Positions 1 to 7,084 of a stretch of 13,151 nucleotides of DNA are shown piece after piece. Position 1 is the first letter of the stretch. Every line of letters starts with the position of its first letter. Location of the stretch: contig CAAENY010000082.1 in the NCBI GenBank assembly GCA_900757465.1, forward strand, positions 1 through 13,151. Direction: 5' to 3'. Both the position numbers and the translations under genes were made by a program. The notes under the pieces are model-generated. The model ran no database searches. It was not told the origin of the DNA and saw only the letters and a list, made by a program, of their open reading frames with translations. This stretch comes from an uncultured Collinsella sp. (GTDB lineage Bacteria; Actinomycetota; Coriobacteriia; Coriobacteriales; Coriobacteriaceae).

Positions 1-2395
1 CCATGTCGATCACGTAATCGACGTTACGGATGAGGTCGAGGTCGTGCTCGATCACGATAACCGTGGCGCCCTTGGCAACGAGGCCATCAAACACGCTCAG
101 CAGCACCTGAACATCGAGCGGATGCAGGCCGATCGTGGGTTCGTCGAACACGAATACGGCGTCGTCCTGCACGCGGCCCATCTCGCTCGCAAGTTTAAGT
201 CTCTGCGCCTCGCCGCCCGAGAGCGCCGGCGTGGGCTCGCCGAGCGTCAGGTAGCCCAGACCTAGGTCGTGCAGGGTCTGCAGGCGAGTCTGGACTTTCT
301 TGAGTCCCACTGTGGCGTCGAGGGCCTCGTCCACACTCATATCCATAAGTTGCGGCAACGTGAGCAGACTCCCGTCCTTGCCCTCGCGATGGATATGCGA
401 AGCCGCGTCTGCATAACGCGAGCCGCGACATGCCGGGCAGACGATCTCGACATCGGGCAAAAACTGCACGTCGAGCGATATCGAACCCGTGCCATCGCAC
501 GTAGGGCACCGCAAGGCGCCAGTATTGTAGCTAAAGGCGCCCGCCTTGTAGCCGGCCGCCTTGGCCTCTGGCGTGCGAGCGAAGGCGCGACGCAGCTCAT
601 CATGGATGTCGGCATAGGTTGCCACCGTCGAGCGCACATTGGCGCCGATGGGCGTAGCGTCAATCAGATTGGCGCGCGCGATGCCCTCGGCATCGATCCA
701 ACGCACGTGCCCCGGTGGGCGCTCGCCAGCTGCCTGCGCCTTGAGCGCCGGAATGAGCGTCTCGAGCACCAACGTCGTCTTACCCGAACCCGAAACGCCC
801 GTCACCGCGACAAGGCGGCCGCGCGGGATGTCGACTTCAAGCGGCTTGACGGTATGGATGGTCTCGGTCGCCATGCGGATATGTCCCTGGTCGAACATTT
901 CGTCGTCAGTCACCTGCGGACGCAAGCGCTTGGACTCTGCACGCAAAAAAGGAGCGATGCGGCTGCCTTGCGATTGTTCGACCTCGTCCACCGTCCCAGC
1001 GGCAATCACATTACCGCCGCCCGATCCGGCAACGGGGCCCATCTCGACCAGATAGTCGGCTTCCGCCAGCACGCGTGTGTCGTGGTCGACAACAACCACG
1101 GTGTTGCCATCGCCTACCAGGTCGCGCATCACGCCAACCAGGCCGTCGACATTTGCCGGATGCAAGCCGATCGAAGGCTCGTCCAGCACATAAAGCACGC
1201 CTGTCGATCGGTTACGCACCACGCGAGCAAGCTGCACGCGCTGGCGCTCACCCGTGGAGAGCGTGGCGCCGGCACGATCGAGCGAAAGGTAATCGAGGCC
1301 CAAGTCGACCAGGCGACGGGCCGTGCCCAAAAACGAATCGCAGATATCCATCGCCATGGGCCGCATCTCGGCCGGCAAGGATGCGGGCACCCCGCGCATC
1401 CACTCAATCGCATCACCAAGCGTCATGGCCGCCGCCTGCGCCAGATTGATACCGCGCACCTGGGGCTGGCGCGCAGCCTCGGAGAGACGCGTGCCGCCGC
1501 AGTCACGGCACGGCCCCTCGCGCAAAAAGCGTGCAACGCGTTTGAGGCCCTTATCGTCCTTAACCTTGGTAAGCGCATTCTCAACGGTATAGACGGCGTT
1601 GTAATAGGTAAAATCGAGCGGCGTGGCACCCTCGCCGTTTTTGGGAACGTAGAGAATGTGCTTTTTAACCGCCGGACCGTGGAACACGATGTCGCGCTCT
1701 TGAGGCGTGAGCTGGTTAAACGGTACGTCGGTGCGTACGCCCATCTCGCCAGCCACCTGTTTCATCAGATCCCACATGAGCGTACCCCAGGGAAGCACCG
1801 CACCCTCGTTGATAGTCTTTGACTCGTCGGGCACCAGGCTCGCCTCGTCCACCTCGCGCATGACACCGGTGCCGCCACAGGTAGGGCACGCACCGCCGCT
1901 ATTGAAAGCCAAATCCTCGGCACTCGGAGCGTAGAACTCGCGGCCGCATGTCGGACACGTGAGCGACAGGCCTGCGGCCACGTTAAGGCTCGGCTCCACG
2001 CGCGCCCCGCAGTGCGGGCACACGTGATGGGCGCAACGGCTAAAGAGCAGACGCAGGCTATTGTTGAGCTCGGTCATGGTGCCAAAAGTGGAACGCACGC
2101 CCGGCACGCTCGGACGCTGGTGTAGCGCGAGCGCCGCCGGCACGTGCAAGACCTCATCCACCTGGGCATGTTCGGCCTGCGTCAGACGACGGCGAGTATA
2201 GGTGCTGAGCGCCTCCAGGTAACGGCGCGAGCCCTCGGCGTAAAGAACGCCCAGTGCCAGCGAACTCTTGCCCGAACCCGACACGCCGGCAATGCCTACG
2301 AGCTTTCCCAGCGGGATATCGATATCGATGTCCTTGAGGTTATGGACGCGCGCGCCACGTACCTCGATAGCACTTGGTTGTTGCGGCACCGTCAT
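1..2395 (-). CDS. uvrA: Class II UvrA-like ABC ATPase (excinuclease subunit A homologue), 3' end cut by window edge
   Basis: Tandem-ABC DNA-damage recognition ATPase of the UvrA family; 798 codons are visible and only the last few dozen residues should be missing. The ATG at 2395 follows AAGGGGAGC. Domains: first Walker A GVSGSGKSS (about 37-45), first signature LSTGERQR (379-386), first Walker B LYVLDEP (401-407), second Walker A GVSGSGKTT (533-541), second signature LSGGEAQR (725-732), second Walker B VFVFDEP (747-753). Zinc cysteine pairs lie at 147/150 with 170/173 and at 630/633 with 653/656; an extra CPHC pair is at 126/129. Canonical UvrA has about 120 residues of UvrB-binding domain between the first CP motif and the zinc finger; here only about 20 residues join them, so this is the short class II form linked in some species to drug tolerance. 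The LSTGE first signature also fits that class. It is last in a minus-strand run, 52 bp after a GNAT gene. The repair role is inferred from the family. Confidence 0.93.
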   Translation of the reverse strand, partial: MTVPQQPSAIEVRGARVHNLKDIDIDIPLGKLVGIAGVSGSGKSSLALGVLYAEGSRRYLEALSTYTRRRLTQAEHAQVDEVLHVPAALALHQRPSVPGVRSTFGTMTELNNSLRLLFSRCAHHVCPHCGARVEPSLNVAAGLSLTCPTCGREFYAPSAEDLAFNSGGACPTCGGTGVMREVDEASLVPDESKTINEGAVLPWGTLMWDLMKQVAGEMGVRTDVPFNQLTPQERDIVFHGPAVKKHILYVPKNGEGATPLDFTYYNAVYTVENALTKVKDDKGLKRVARFLREGPCRDCGGTRLSEAARQPQVRGINLAQAAAMTLGDAIEWMRGVPASLPAEMRPMAMDICDSFLGTARRLVDLGLDYLSLDRAGATLSTGERQRVQLARVVRNRSTGVLYVLDEPSIGLHPANVDGLVGVMRDLVGDGNTVVVVDHDTRVLAEADYLVEMGPVAGSGGGNVIAAGTVDEVEQSQGSRIAPFLRAESKRLRPQVTDDEMFDQGHIRMATETIHTVKPLEVDIPRGRLVAVTGVSGSGKTTLVLETLIPALKAQAAGERPPGHVRWIDAEGIARANLIDATPIGANVRSTVATYADIHDELRRAFARTPEAKAAGYKAGAFSYNTGALRCPTCDGTGSISLDVQFLPDVEIVCPACRGSRYADAASHIHREGKDGSLLTLPQLMDMSVDEALDATVGLKKVQTRLQTLHDLGLGYLTLGEPTPALSGGEAQRLKLASEMGRVQDDAVFVFDEPTIGLHPLDVQVLLSVFDGLVAKGATVIVIEHDLDLIRNVDYVIDM

Positions 2396-2419
2396 TGCTC
2401 CCCTTCCTGTTAGCCGAAC

Positions 2420-2446
2420 GTGGCAAAGGAACTGTCCCTTTGTCAC
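2420..2446 (-). repeat. 27-bp palindromic element, copy 1 (after GNAT stop)
   Basis: Near-perfect dyad read on the minus strand: arms GTGACAAAGGGAC and GTTCCTTTGCCAC around a central A, with 11 Watson-Crick pairs, one G-T wobble and one mismatch. It begins one base after the stop codon of the GNAT gene and ends 24 bases before the uvrA start. No T-tract follows, so it does not look like a simple intrinsic terminator. It matches two further copies at 3026-3052 and 4243-4269. Confidence 0.8.
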
Positions 2447-2447
2447 G

Positions 2448-3002
2448 TTACTCGCACTGTGCCCGCCCGCGCCAGTCTTCGCGGGTCAAATGCGTAAAGT
2501 ACTCGGTACGCACATCGCCCATAAGCTCGCAGGGCACGTCGCGCTCAACGTGATGTGGCGCGAACCCGCATTTTTGCTGGACGCGTAACGACTTGTTATT
2601 GCCCTCATAGTATCCGCACCAAAGCGCCTTGCAACCAAGCGTTTCGAACGCATAGCGCTGCATGGCTCGCACCGCCTCGGGAGCAAAGCCTCGACCCCAG
2701 AACGGCTTGGCGACCCAATACCCCACCTCAAGCTCGAGTCCAGCTCTTTGACTGTTCGACCCGCAGCGAGGGGGCATAAGCCCGATGCTGCCAATGGGCT
2801 CGTCTGTCTCAGGCAGGCAAATGGCAAAGGTATGGGGCGCCGTAAAGACCGTCCGAATGATCTCTCTGCTTTCCCCAATGCTTCGGTGGGGCGGCCAGCC
2901 CGCAGCCGGCCCCACGTCCGGGTCGCTCGCATATGCAAACAGGCTCGCCGCATCCGTCTCGCGCCACGGACGAAGCGTCAATCGCTCAGTTTGAATCACC
3001 AT
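2448..3002 (-). CDS. GNAT family N-acetyltransferase, RimJ/RimL type
   Basis: Predicted cytoplasmic acetyl-CoA-dependent N-acetyltransferase of 184 residues, a usual length for the RimJ/RimL (Acetyltransf_3) branch, whose members acetylate ribosomal protein N-termini, other proteins or small molecules. It opens with the typical ERLTLRPWRETDA strand-turn (6-18). Acetyl-CoA-binding motif A is around residues 92-115, with VGYWVAKPFWGRGFA giving the WGRGxA pyrophosphate loop. The NNKSLRVQQKCGF segment (135-147) is the usual motif B, where Asn-Ser then a Gly-Phe pair mark the family. The ATG at 3002 follows GAGGT at six bases. It lies 51 bp after the ATPase gene and 52 bp before uvrA, so co-transcription is plausible. 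The real substrate cannot be told from sequence. A short inverted repeat ends at its ribosome binding site. Confidence 0.92.
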   Translation of the reverse strand: MVIQTERLTLRPWRETDAASLFAYASDPDVGPAAGWPPHRSIGESREIIRTVFTAPHTFAICLPETDEPIGSIGLMPPRCGSNSQRAGLELEVGYWVAKPFWGRGFAPEAVRAMQRYAFETLGCKALWCGYYEGNNKSLRVQQKCGFAPHHVERDVPCELMGDVRTEYFTHLTREDWRGRAQCE

Positions 3003-3011
3003 GTTTTGACC

Positions 3012-3029
3012 TCACATCTATCGATGTGA
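3012..3029 (-). promoter_or_regulatory. Inverted repeat touching the GNAT ribosome binding site
   Basis: Perfect 7-bp inverted repeat, TCACATC and GATGTGA around TATC. On the minus-strand transcript the 3' arm ends in the first bases of the GAGGT Shine-Dalgarno of the GNAT gene, so a hairpin here could limit ribosome access. It also overlaps the outer four bases of palindrome copy 2, so the two folds would compete. A regulatory effect is inference only. Confidence 0.35.
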
Positions 3030-3052
3030 CAAAAGGGCTGTCCCTTTATCAC
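3026..3052 (-). repeat. 27-bp palindromic element, copy 2 (after ATPase stop)
   Basis: Second copy of the palindrome, minus-strand arms GTGATAAAGGGAC and GCCCTTTTGTCAC around a central A. It has ten Watson-Crick pairs, two G-T wobbles and one mismatch. As with copy 1, it starts one base after the stop codon of the upstream gene, here the ATPase. No T-tract follows. Confidence 0.8.
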
Positions 3053-3053
3053 C

Positions 3054-4172
3054 CTACTCGTGCCATAAAATGCGATCGCGAATGTACGCGCCCAGCATGG
3101 GCACGGTAAACCGGACGAGGCCGTATCCGGCAGCCTCGATGACGCGCTCGCGAATCAGGCTTGCACGATATTTACTCGCCCAGCTCTGGGTGCGATCGCA
3201 ACGCTCAATGATGTCCGCCATGCGCGTCGGCTTACCCTCGTCAGCAGCCATGGCCTCGATAAAGAGGCGTTGCGGACTGCGCAATCCATAATACAGGGGC
3301 GCGTCGACCGCTTCGTAGAACTCAGAGATGGCATCCGCATGGCCAGCCTCGACATCGCACCTTTCAATGACCTGCGAGGTGTGCCGGACGGCAGAGCGCC
3401 ACATGTAATAGCCCACCAGCTGAACCATATAGGGATGCCCCATGCTCTTGTGTGCCGCAAGGTCCGCCGTCTCCGCGTCAACGTAAAGACCAGCGTCTTT
3501 GACCGTCTGGATATATGAATCGCGCACTTTGGGCAAAGAAATCGCCCCCAGCGTACGCTGCTGGGCGCGGCGCAGAAACGTTACGCTCGGCTCTTCGAGC
3601 AAGTCATCAACCATACTGGGCAAGCCGGCAAAAACCAGCGCAAGACCGCACTGGTCGCTATCGGGCAAGCCCGTGGCATCTTGATCTCCAAGCACTTGCT
3701 GATAGAGAACGGCAAGAGCCGCCAGTTCCTCGATAGACGCCGATTGTGCCTCGTCAATCGCAAACAGTAAGCCCTTTCCCGGCCCGAGCTGCTTGAGGCG
3801 CTCGTTGACCAGCCCTCGCAACGTCTCGCCTTTTGCTCGCGCCGCCTCAACCGACATCCGACCAAACGACGGACCGAACTCCATTGACGTCACAACGGGT
3901 TTATTCGAGCGAAGCGCCTCGGCCAAGCGGTCGCATAAGCCAAGCGAAGCGGAATCGGAAACAACCGCCCATCCGCGCTCGCTAGCCAAACGTTGCAGCT
4001 CCCGCAGGAGAACCGTTTTGCCGCAGCCGCGGTTTCCCGTAATGAGCATGAGCCTGCCCGGCGCTCCAGCGCCGTTATCGAGCCCTTCCTCAAAATCTTC
4101 GATGACCGACTCGCGGCCGATGAGTACCGGGGGCCGCTTGCCAGCAGTGGGCTTAAAGGGATTTGGATTCAT
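3054..4172 (-). CDS. Stand-alone AAA-type ATPase with C-terminal winged-helix-like region
   Basis: Predicted P-loop ATPase of 372 residues. After GRESVIEDFEEGL (19-31), an opening typical of ORC/STAND-like ATPases, come Walker A GNRGCGKT (46-53), Walker B LLFAIDEAQ (135-143), a sensor-1-like LVFAGLP (179-185) and a GHPYMVQLVGYY segment (245-256) seen in archaeal-type and MNS ATPases. Residues 298-369 resemble a winged helix: SPQRLFIEAMA, a recognition-helix-like WASKYRASLIRERVI, then a GLVRFTVP wing. No nuclease, transmembrane or repeat domain is visible. The ATG at 4172 follows GAGGAGG at five bases. Three phased 10-bp repeats overlap its likely promoter, so autoregulation is possible. No antitoxin or effector gene is next to it. 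The family's role is poorly known; a DNA-linked or regulatory ATPase is the best guess. Confidence 0.9.
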   Translation of the reverse strand: MNPNPFKPTAGKRPPVLIGRESVIEDFEEGLDNGAGAPGRLMLITGNRGCGKTVLLRELQRLASERGWAVVSDSASLGLCDRLAEALRSNKPVVTSMEFGPSFGRMSVEAARAKGETLRGLVNERLKQLGPGKGLLFAIDEAQSASIEELAALAVLYQQVLGDQDATGLPDSDQCGLALVFAGLPSMVDDLLEEPSVTFLRRAQQRTLGAISLPKVRDSYIQTVKDAGLYVDAETADLAAHKSMGHPYMVQLVGYYMWRSAVRHTSQVIERCDVEAGHADAISEFYEAVDAPLYYGLRSPQRLFIEAMAADEGKPTRMADIIERCDRTQSWASKYRASLIRERVIEAAGYGLVRFTVPMLGAYIRDRILWHE

Positions 4173-4206
4173 GTCGGCCTCCTCGGATTGGCAAACCCTG
4201 GTAATA

Positions 4207-4236
4207 GTTATACCAACTTATACCGAGTTATACCAA
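4207..4236 (-). promoter_or_regulatory. Three phased 10-bp repeats overlapping a likely promoter of the ATPase gene
   Basis: On the minus strand three adjoining decamers read TTGGTATAAC, TCGGTATAAG and TTGGTATAAC, exactly one helical turn apart. TTGGTA of the first serves as a -35-like box and TATAAC of the third as a -10 box (five of six consensus bases), with an 18-bp spacer. The -10 is about 35 bp before the ATPase start. Same-face repeats across a promoter suggest an operator for a cooperative repressor. The promoter reading and regulator are inferred. Confidence 0.6.
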
Positions 4237-4242
4237 CAGGAT

Positions 4243-4269
4243 GCGGCAAAGAGACTGACCCTCTATCAC
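4243..4269 (-). repeat. 27-bp palindromic element, copy 3 (overlaps the GTPase stop)
   Basis: Third and most diverged copy, minus-strand arms GTGATAGAGGGTC and GTCTCTTTGCCGC around a central A. It keeps seven Watson-Crick pairs and four G-T wobbles, with two mismatches. The TGA stop of the TetM-like gene lies inside its first four bases. Confidence 0.7.
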
Positions 4270-6269
4270 CTATGGCCGAAAAATTCGGCGTCTGCTGCTC
4301 GCCAGGGGCGGAAGGTGACGGGATCGACCTTTACGTGCGCCGCGGCGGGTACGTCGTACCATTTGACCGTGTAACCGGCGCCGTGAGAGCAAAAGACTGA
4401 ATCGGGCGTGTTGGGCAGATCGGCCTCGGGCTCATAGGCGGCAGTCTCGATTACGCGCTCGGCATCATGGCAAGCCGCATAGCCGGCGAACTCTAGGTAC
4501 AGATGCCCGCGACCGCTCGTGTAGGCAGCCACCTCCAGCGCGTAATCCTGCACCTCGGATGCCGGTACGCGACCCACAAGCTTCGCCCGGTCGCCCGCCA
4601 TCGTCGGCGGCTCGTACTCGGCACCCATACGCGTGGCATCTGAGAGCGCCCGGCCCACGCACTCCCCCGGCACCTCGAGCTCAAAGCGATACCACGGCTC
4701 CAACAGTACCGCCGCGCCGGCCTCACGCGCCTGCATGAGCCCCTGGCGAATCGCGCGATACGTGGCCTGGCGAAAATCGCCGCCCTCGGTGTGTTTGGCA
4801 TGCGCGCGGCCGCCCGTGAGCGTAATGCGCACATCGGTGATAGGCGAGCCGGTCAGCACGCCCAGGTGATCGCGCTCCATGGCGTTGGTGAGCGCCAGAC
4901 GCTGCCAGTTAAGATCGAGTTCGTCGGTCGAGGTCACGGTGCCAAACTGCACGCCCGAACCCGCTGGCAACGGCTCCAGGCGCAGATGCACCTCGGCATA
5001 GTGGCGCAGCGGCTCAAAGTGACCCACGCCCTCGACCGGCTGCGAAATAGTCTCCTTATAGAGAATGCCGCCAGACTCAAACGCAATCGAAAGGCCAAAG
5101 CGATCGGCCAACACCCGCTGCACAACCTCGAGTTGCACAGCGCCCATCAACTGCAAATGAATCTGCTCAAGATGAGTATTCCAGCTTACGCCGAGCATAG
5201 GATCTTCGTCCGCCAACTCAGTCAGCGCTTTGAACACCGCATGGACATCGTATTCGCCCGGAAGCACCGTATAGGTGAGGACCGGAGCGATGACGGGCGC
5301 ATCGCCCGCGGGCTCCGCGCCCAGGGCGTCCCCTGGGCGAACGTGCGCAAGACCCGTCACGGCGCAAATACCGCCAGCAGCAACTTCTTGGGCAAGCTCA
5401 TACTTCTCGCCGTTATAGATGCGTACTTGATCGACCTTTTGCTCCCATGCCTCGGCACCGGAACGTCCGTCAATCATCTGTTTGGCATACAGCGTGCCGC
5501 CGGTCACTTTAACCCAAGCCAAGCGCTCGCCGCGATCCCCGCGGCTGACACGATAGACGCGCGCGGCAAACTCCGAGAGCCACGCCTGTTCACGCATCAG
5601 CGCGCATATGCCATCCAGCAGCTCGTCCACGCCCTGGTCCCTGAGCGCCGAGCCGGTAAAACAGGGAAAGAGCTTGCGCTCGGCAACCATGCGCGACAGC
5701 GTTGCGACGGAAAGCTCACCCGCCTCAAGAAACTCCTCGAGTGCCGCCTCGTCCAACGCAGCAGCGTCCTCCTGAACGGCGCCGCCCGCCAACAGTTCGC
5801 TGGCATCCAGGCAGCCCTCGGAAAGACGTTGCCCAAGTTGTGCCAGCAAAACATCGCGGCCGGGATTCTCCAAATCGATTTTGTTGATATAGATGAACGT
5901 CGGAATGTCATAGCACGCAAGCAGGCGCCACAGGGTTTCGGTGTGCCCTTGCACGCCGTCGTTGGCGCCCACAACCAAAATCGCGTAGTCGAGTGCGCGC
6001 AGCGTGCGCTCCGCCTCGGCAGAAAAATCGACATGTCCCGGCGCATCCACGAGCATGACGTGGGTATCGCCATGGTCGAGCATGACCTGCGACGAGAAGA
6101 TCGTAATGCCGCGCTCGCGCTCGATCGCGTTAGTGTCCAGATGTGAATCGCCATCGTCCACGCGGCCGCGCTTGCGAATGCGACCCGCGTTAAACAGCAT
6201 GGCCTCGGCCAGCGTGGTCTTGCCGGCATCGACATGCGCCAAGATTCCAACGACCGCTTGCTTCGACAT
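4266..6269 (-). CDS. TetM/EF-G-like translation factor GTPase
   Basis: Ribosome-associated GTPase of 667 residues, close to Tet(M)-type ribosomal protection proteins (about 640) and shorter than EF-G. G motifs: G1 AHVDAGKTT (11-19), G2 RGITI (53-57), G3 DAPGH (75-79), G4 NKID (129-132), G5 SAL (207-209). Domain II starts near 235, domain III near 330 and domain IV near 405-540. The domain IV tip, which in Tet(M) carries YSPVSTPADFR and reaches the decoding centre, reads HAKHTEGGDFR here (490-500). The C-terminus has a family-specific NTPDSVFCSHGAGY tail (620-633). These differences point to the widespread TetM-like 'translation factor GTPase' group rather than a proven tetracycline resistance gene. 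An upstream in-frame TTG at 6338 would add 23 residues, but the ATG at 6269 has AGGAGAG just before it and starts the usual MxKxxVGILAHVDAGKT. First gene of the minus-strand run. Confidence 0.92.
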   Translation of the reverse strand: MSKQAVVGILAHVDAGKTTLAEAMLFNAGRIRKRGRVDDGDSHLDTNAIERERGITIFSSQVMLDHGDTHVMLVDAPGHVDFSAEAERTLRALDYAILVVGANDGVQGHTETLWRLLACYDIPTFIYINKIDLENPGRDVLLAQLGQRLSEGCLDASELLAGGAVQEDAAALDEAALEEFLEAGELSVATLSRMVAERKLFPCFTGSALRDQGVDELLDGICALMREQAWLSEFAARVYRVSRGDRGERLAWVKVTGGTLYAKQMIDGRSGAEAWEQKVDQVRIYNGEKYELAQEVAAGGICAVTGLAHVRPGDALGAEPAGDAPVIAPVLTYTVLPGEYDVHAVFKALTELADEDPMLGVSWNTHLEQIHLQLMGAVQLEVVQRVLADRFGLSIAFESGGILYKETISQPVEGVGHFEPLRHYAEVHLRLEPLPAGSGVQFGTVTSTDELDLNWQRLALTNAMERDHLGVLTGSPITDVRITLTGGRAHAKHTEGGDFRQATYRAIRQGLMQAREAGAAVLLEPWYRFELEVPGECVGRALSDATRMGAEYEPPTMAGDRAKLVGRVPASEVQDYALEVAAYTSGRGHLYLEFAGYAACHDAERVIETAAYEPEADLPNTPDSVFCSHGAGYTVKWYDVPAAAHVKVDPVTFRPWRAADAEFFGHR

Positions 6270-6384
6270 GGCTCTCCTCTTATTGCAAGCCCACCGCACG
6301 CGGCAACGGGCATCCTCGTTCCACACTGGATGATACAATTTACGGGCCGGCGGGCGAAGCGGGCCCTATCCCCCGACCGAGCTC

Positions 6385-6413
6385 ATCGCCCCGCGTTGCC
6401 GCGCGGCGATTTT
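6385..6413. other. Strong hairpin in the region upstream of the GTPase gene
   Basis: Arms ATCGCCCCGCG (6385-6395) and CGCGCGGCGAT (6400-6410) pair with a single C-C mismatch around loop TTGC. Four T residues follow on the plus strand, so in that direction it resembles a terminator, yet no plus-strand gene ends here. On the minus strand it would lie in the 5' leader or upstream DNA of the GTPase gene. Function not known. Confidence 0.4.
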
Positions 6414-6456
6414 CGTAGGTTCGCGCCTTGCGAAAGCCGGCACCTCCCCTTTTTGT

Positions 6457-6494
6457 CTGCCCGGGCTCATCTGGGGCAGTAACAACGCGAGCCC
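6457..6494. other. Two mutually exclusive inverted repeats upstream of the GTPase gene
   Basis: CTGCCC (6457-6462) can pair with GGGCAG (6474-6479), and GGGCTC (6463-6468) can pair with GAGCCC (6489-6494). The second stem's left arm lies in the loop of the first and its span covers the first's right arm, so they could form a pseudoknot or compete. A leader or attenuator role for the minus-strand GTPase gene is only a guess, since no transcription start is known. Confidence 0.25.
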
Positions 6495-6513
6495 CACAAC
6501 AACGCGTTTTACC

Positions 6514-6536
6514 AAAAATGGCCCCACTCGGGGCCA
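6514..6536 (-). terminator. Rho-independent terminator of the second GNAT gene
   Basis: Perfect 7-bp stem TGGCCCC / GGGGCCA with a 4-base loop, followed on the minus strand by five T residues (AAAAA at 6514-6518 on the plus strand). It lies about 40 bp past the stop of the minus-strand GNAT gene at 6575, which fits its terminator. It would also separate that gene from the downstream GTPase run. Confidence 0.8.
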
Positions 6537-6574
6537 CTTTCATTTCGGTGAAACGTTGGTATGTGACTCGGCCT

Positions 6575-7063
6575 TTATGCCTCGCGCAGCCAATCAAACG
6601 CGACACGCGGCGTACCGTCCGACACATATACGATACCGGCGCGCTTAAACCCGGCTTTGGCGATGGCGCCCTGCATAGGCAGGTTATCTTGGTGTGTGTC
6701 GATACGCAGATGGTCGATGCGTTCCTTGGCAAAGGCAAACATCGCAGCCGCGACGCCATGCGTGGTGCCGTCGGATGCCACGCGGTGCAGCACGGCATAC
6801 GGGGCGTCGCTGCGCCACTGGCCGCCCTCGATCACATCGTAGGAACTGTCCGGCCCCGGCAGAAAGGCAAACGTCGCCACCACGCGGCCGTCGACTTCGC
6901 ACACATAGCTGCCACCGGCGGCGATATCGGCAGCCAGCTGCTCGGCCGAAGGCGTGCCCTCGGGCCACTGCGTCGCGTTGCCATGCGCGCGCATAAAAGC
7001 GCGGGCCGCGTCATAGATGGCCATGACGGCGGGAATGTCAGTATCGAGGGTTTTTCTGATCAT
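6575..7063 (-). CDS. GNAT family N-acetyltransferase
   Basis: Predicted acetyl-CoA-dependent N-acetyltransferase of 162 residues. It starts MIRKTLDTDIPAVMAIYDAARAFM, the usual first strand and helix of the fold. The central sheet holds VCEVDGRVVATFAFLPG, and the acetyl-CoA loop region reads HRVASDGTTHGVAAAMFAFA, where the usual RxxGxG is relaxed to a TTHGVA form. It ends with HLRIDTHQDNLPMQGAIAKAGFKRAGIVYV, matching motif B where a shared Asn and the AGF turn mark family members. A GTG one codon earlier (7066) is equally well spaced from GAGGT, so the true start could be either; ATG 7063 is chosen. It is followed by a clear terminator at 6514-6536 and is divergent from the small cysteine-rich gene, with an inverted repeat between them. 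Substrate unknown. Confidence 0.9.
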   Translation of the reverse strand: MIRKTLDTDIPAVMAIYDAARAFMRAHGNATQWPEGTPSAEQLAADIAAGGSYVCEVDGRVVATFAFLPGPDSSYDVIEGGQWRSDAPYAVLHRVASDGTTHGVAAAMFAFAKERIDHLRIDTHQDNLPMQGAIAKAGFKRAGIVYVSDGTPRVAFDWLREA

Positions 7064-7084
7064 CACGTGGCGACCTCACGTTTA

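Noticed and set aside
269..1822. A 517-codon open frame on the plus strand
   Set aside because: It lies wholly antisense to uvrA, whose frame shows all expected ABC motifs; long antisense frames are common in high-GC DNA and this one has no family features.
2420..3052. The palindromes as ordinary intrinsic terminators
   Set aside because: No U-tract follows any of the three copies on either strand, so the label repeat is safer.
4791..6146. A 451-codon open frame on the plus strand
   Set aside because: Antisense shadow of the TetM-like GTPase gene, with no recognisable domain.
5597..6313. A 238-codon minus-strand frame starting at an ATG after GAGG at 6313
   Set aside because: It overlaps the GTPase gene in another frame and its product is Arg/Ser-rich without domains. 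Considered as a leader peptide, but it does not stop before the GTPase start.
6270..6338. A 23-residue N-terminal extension of the GTPase from a TTG at 6338
   Set aside because: The ATG at 6269 has a good AGGAGAG site and yields the normal family N-terminus.
6340..6574. tRNA, SRP RNA, RNase P RNA or tmRNA in the gap
   Set aside because: None of the conserved core sequences of these RNAs is present and no cloverleaf could be built around the one GGTTC stretch.
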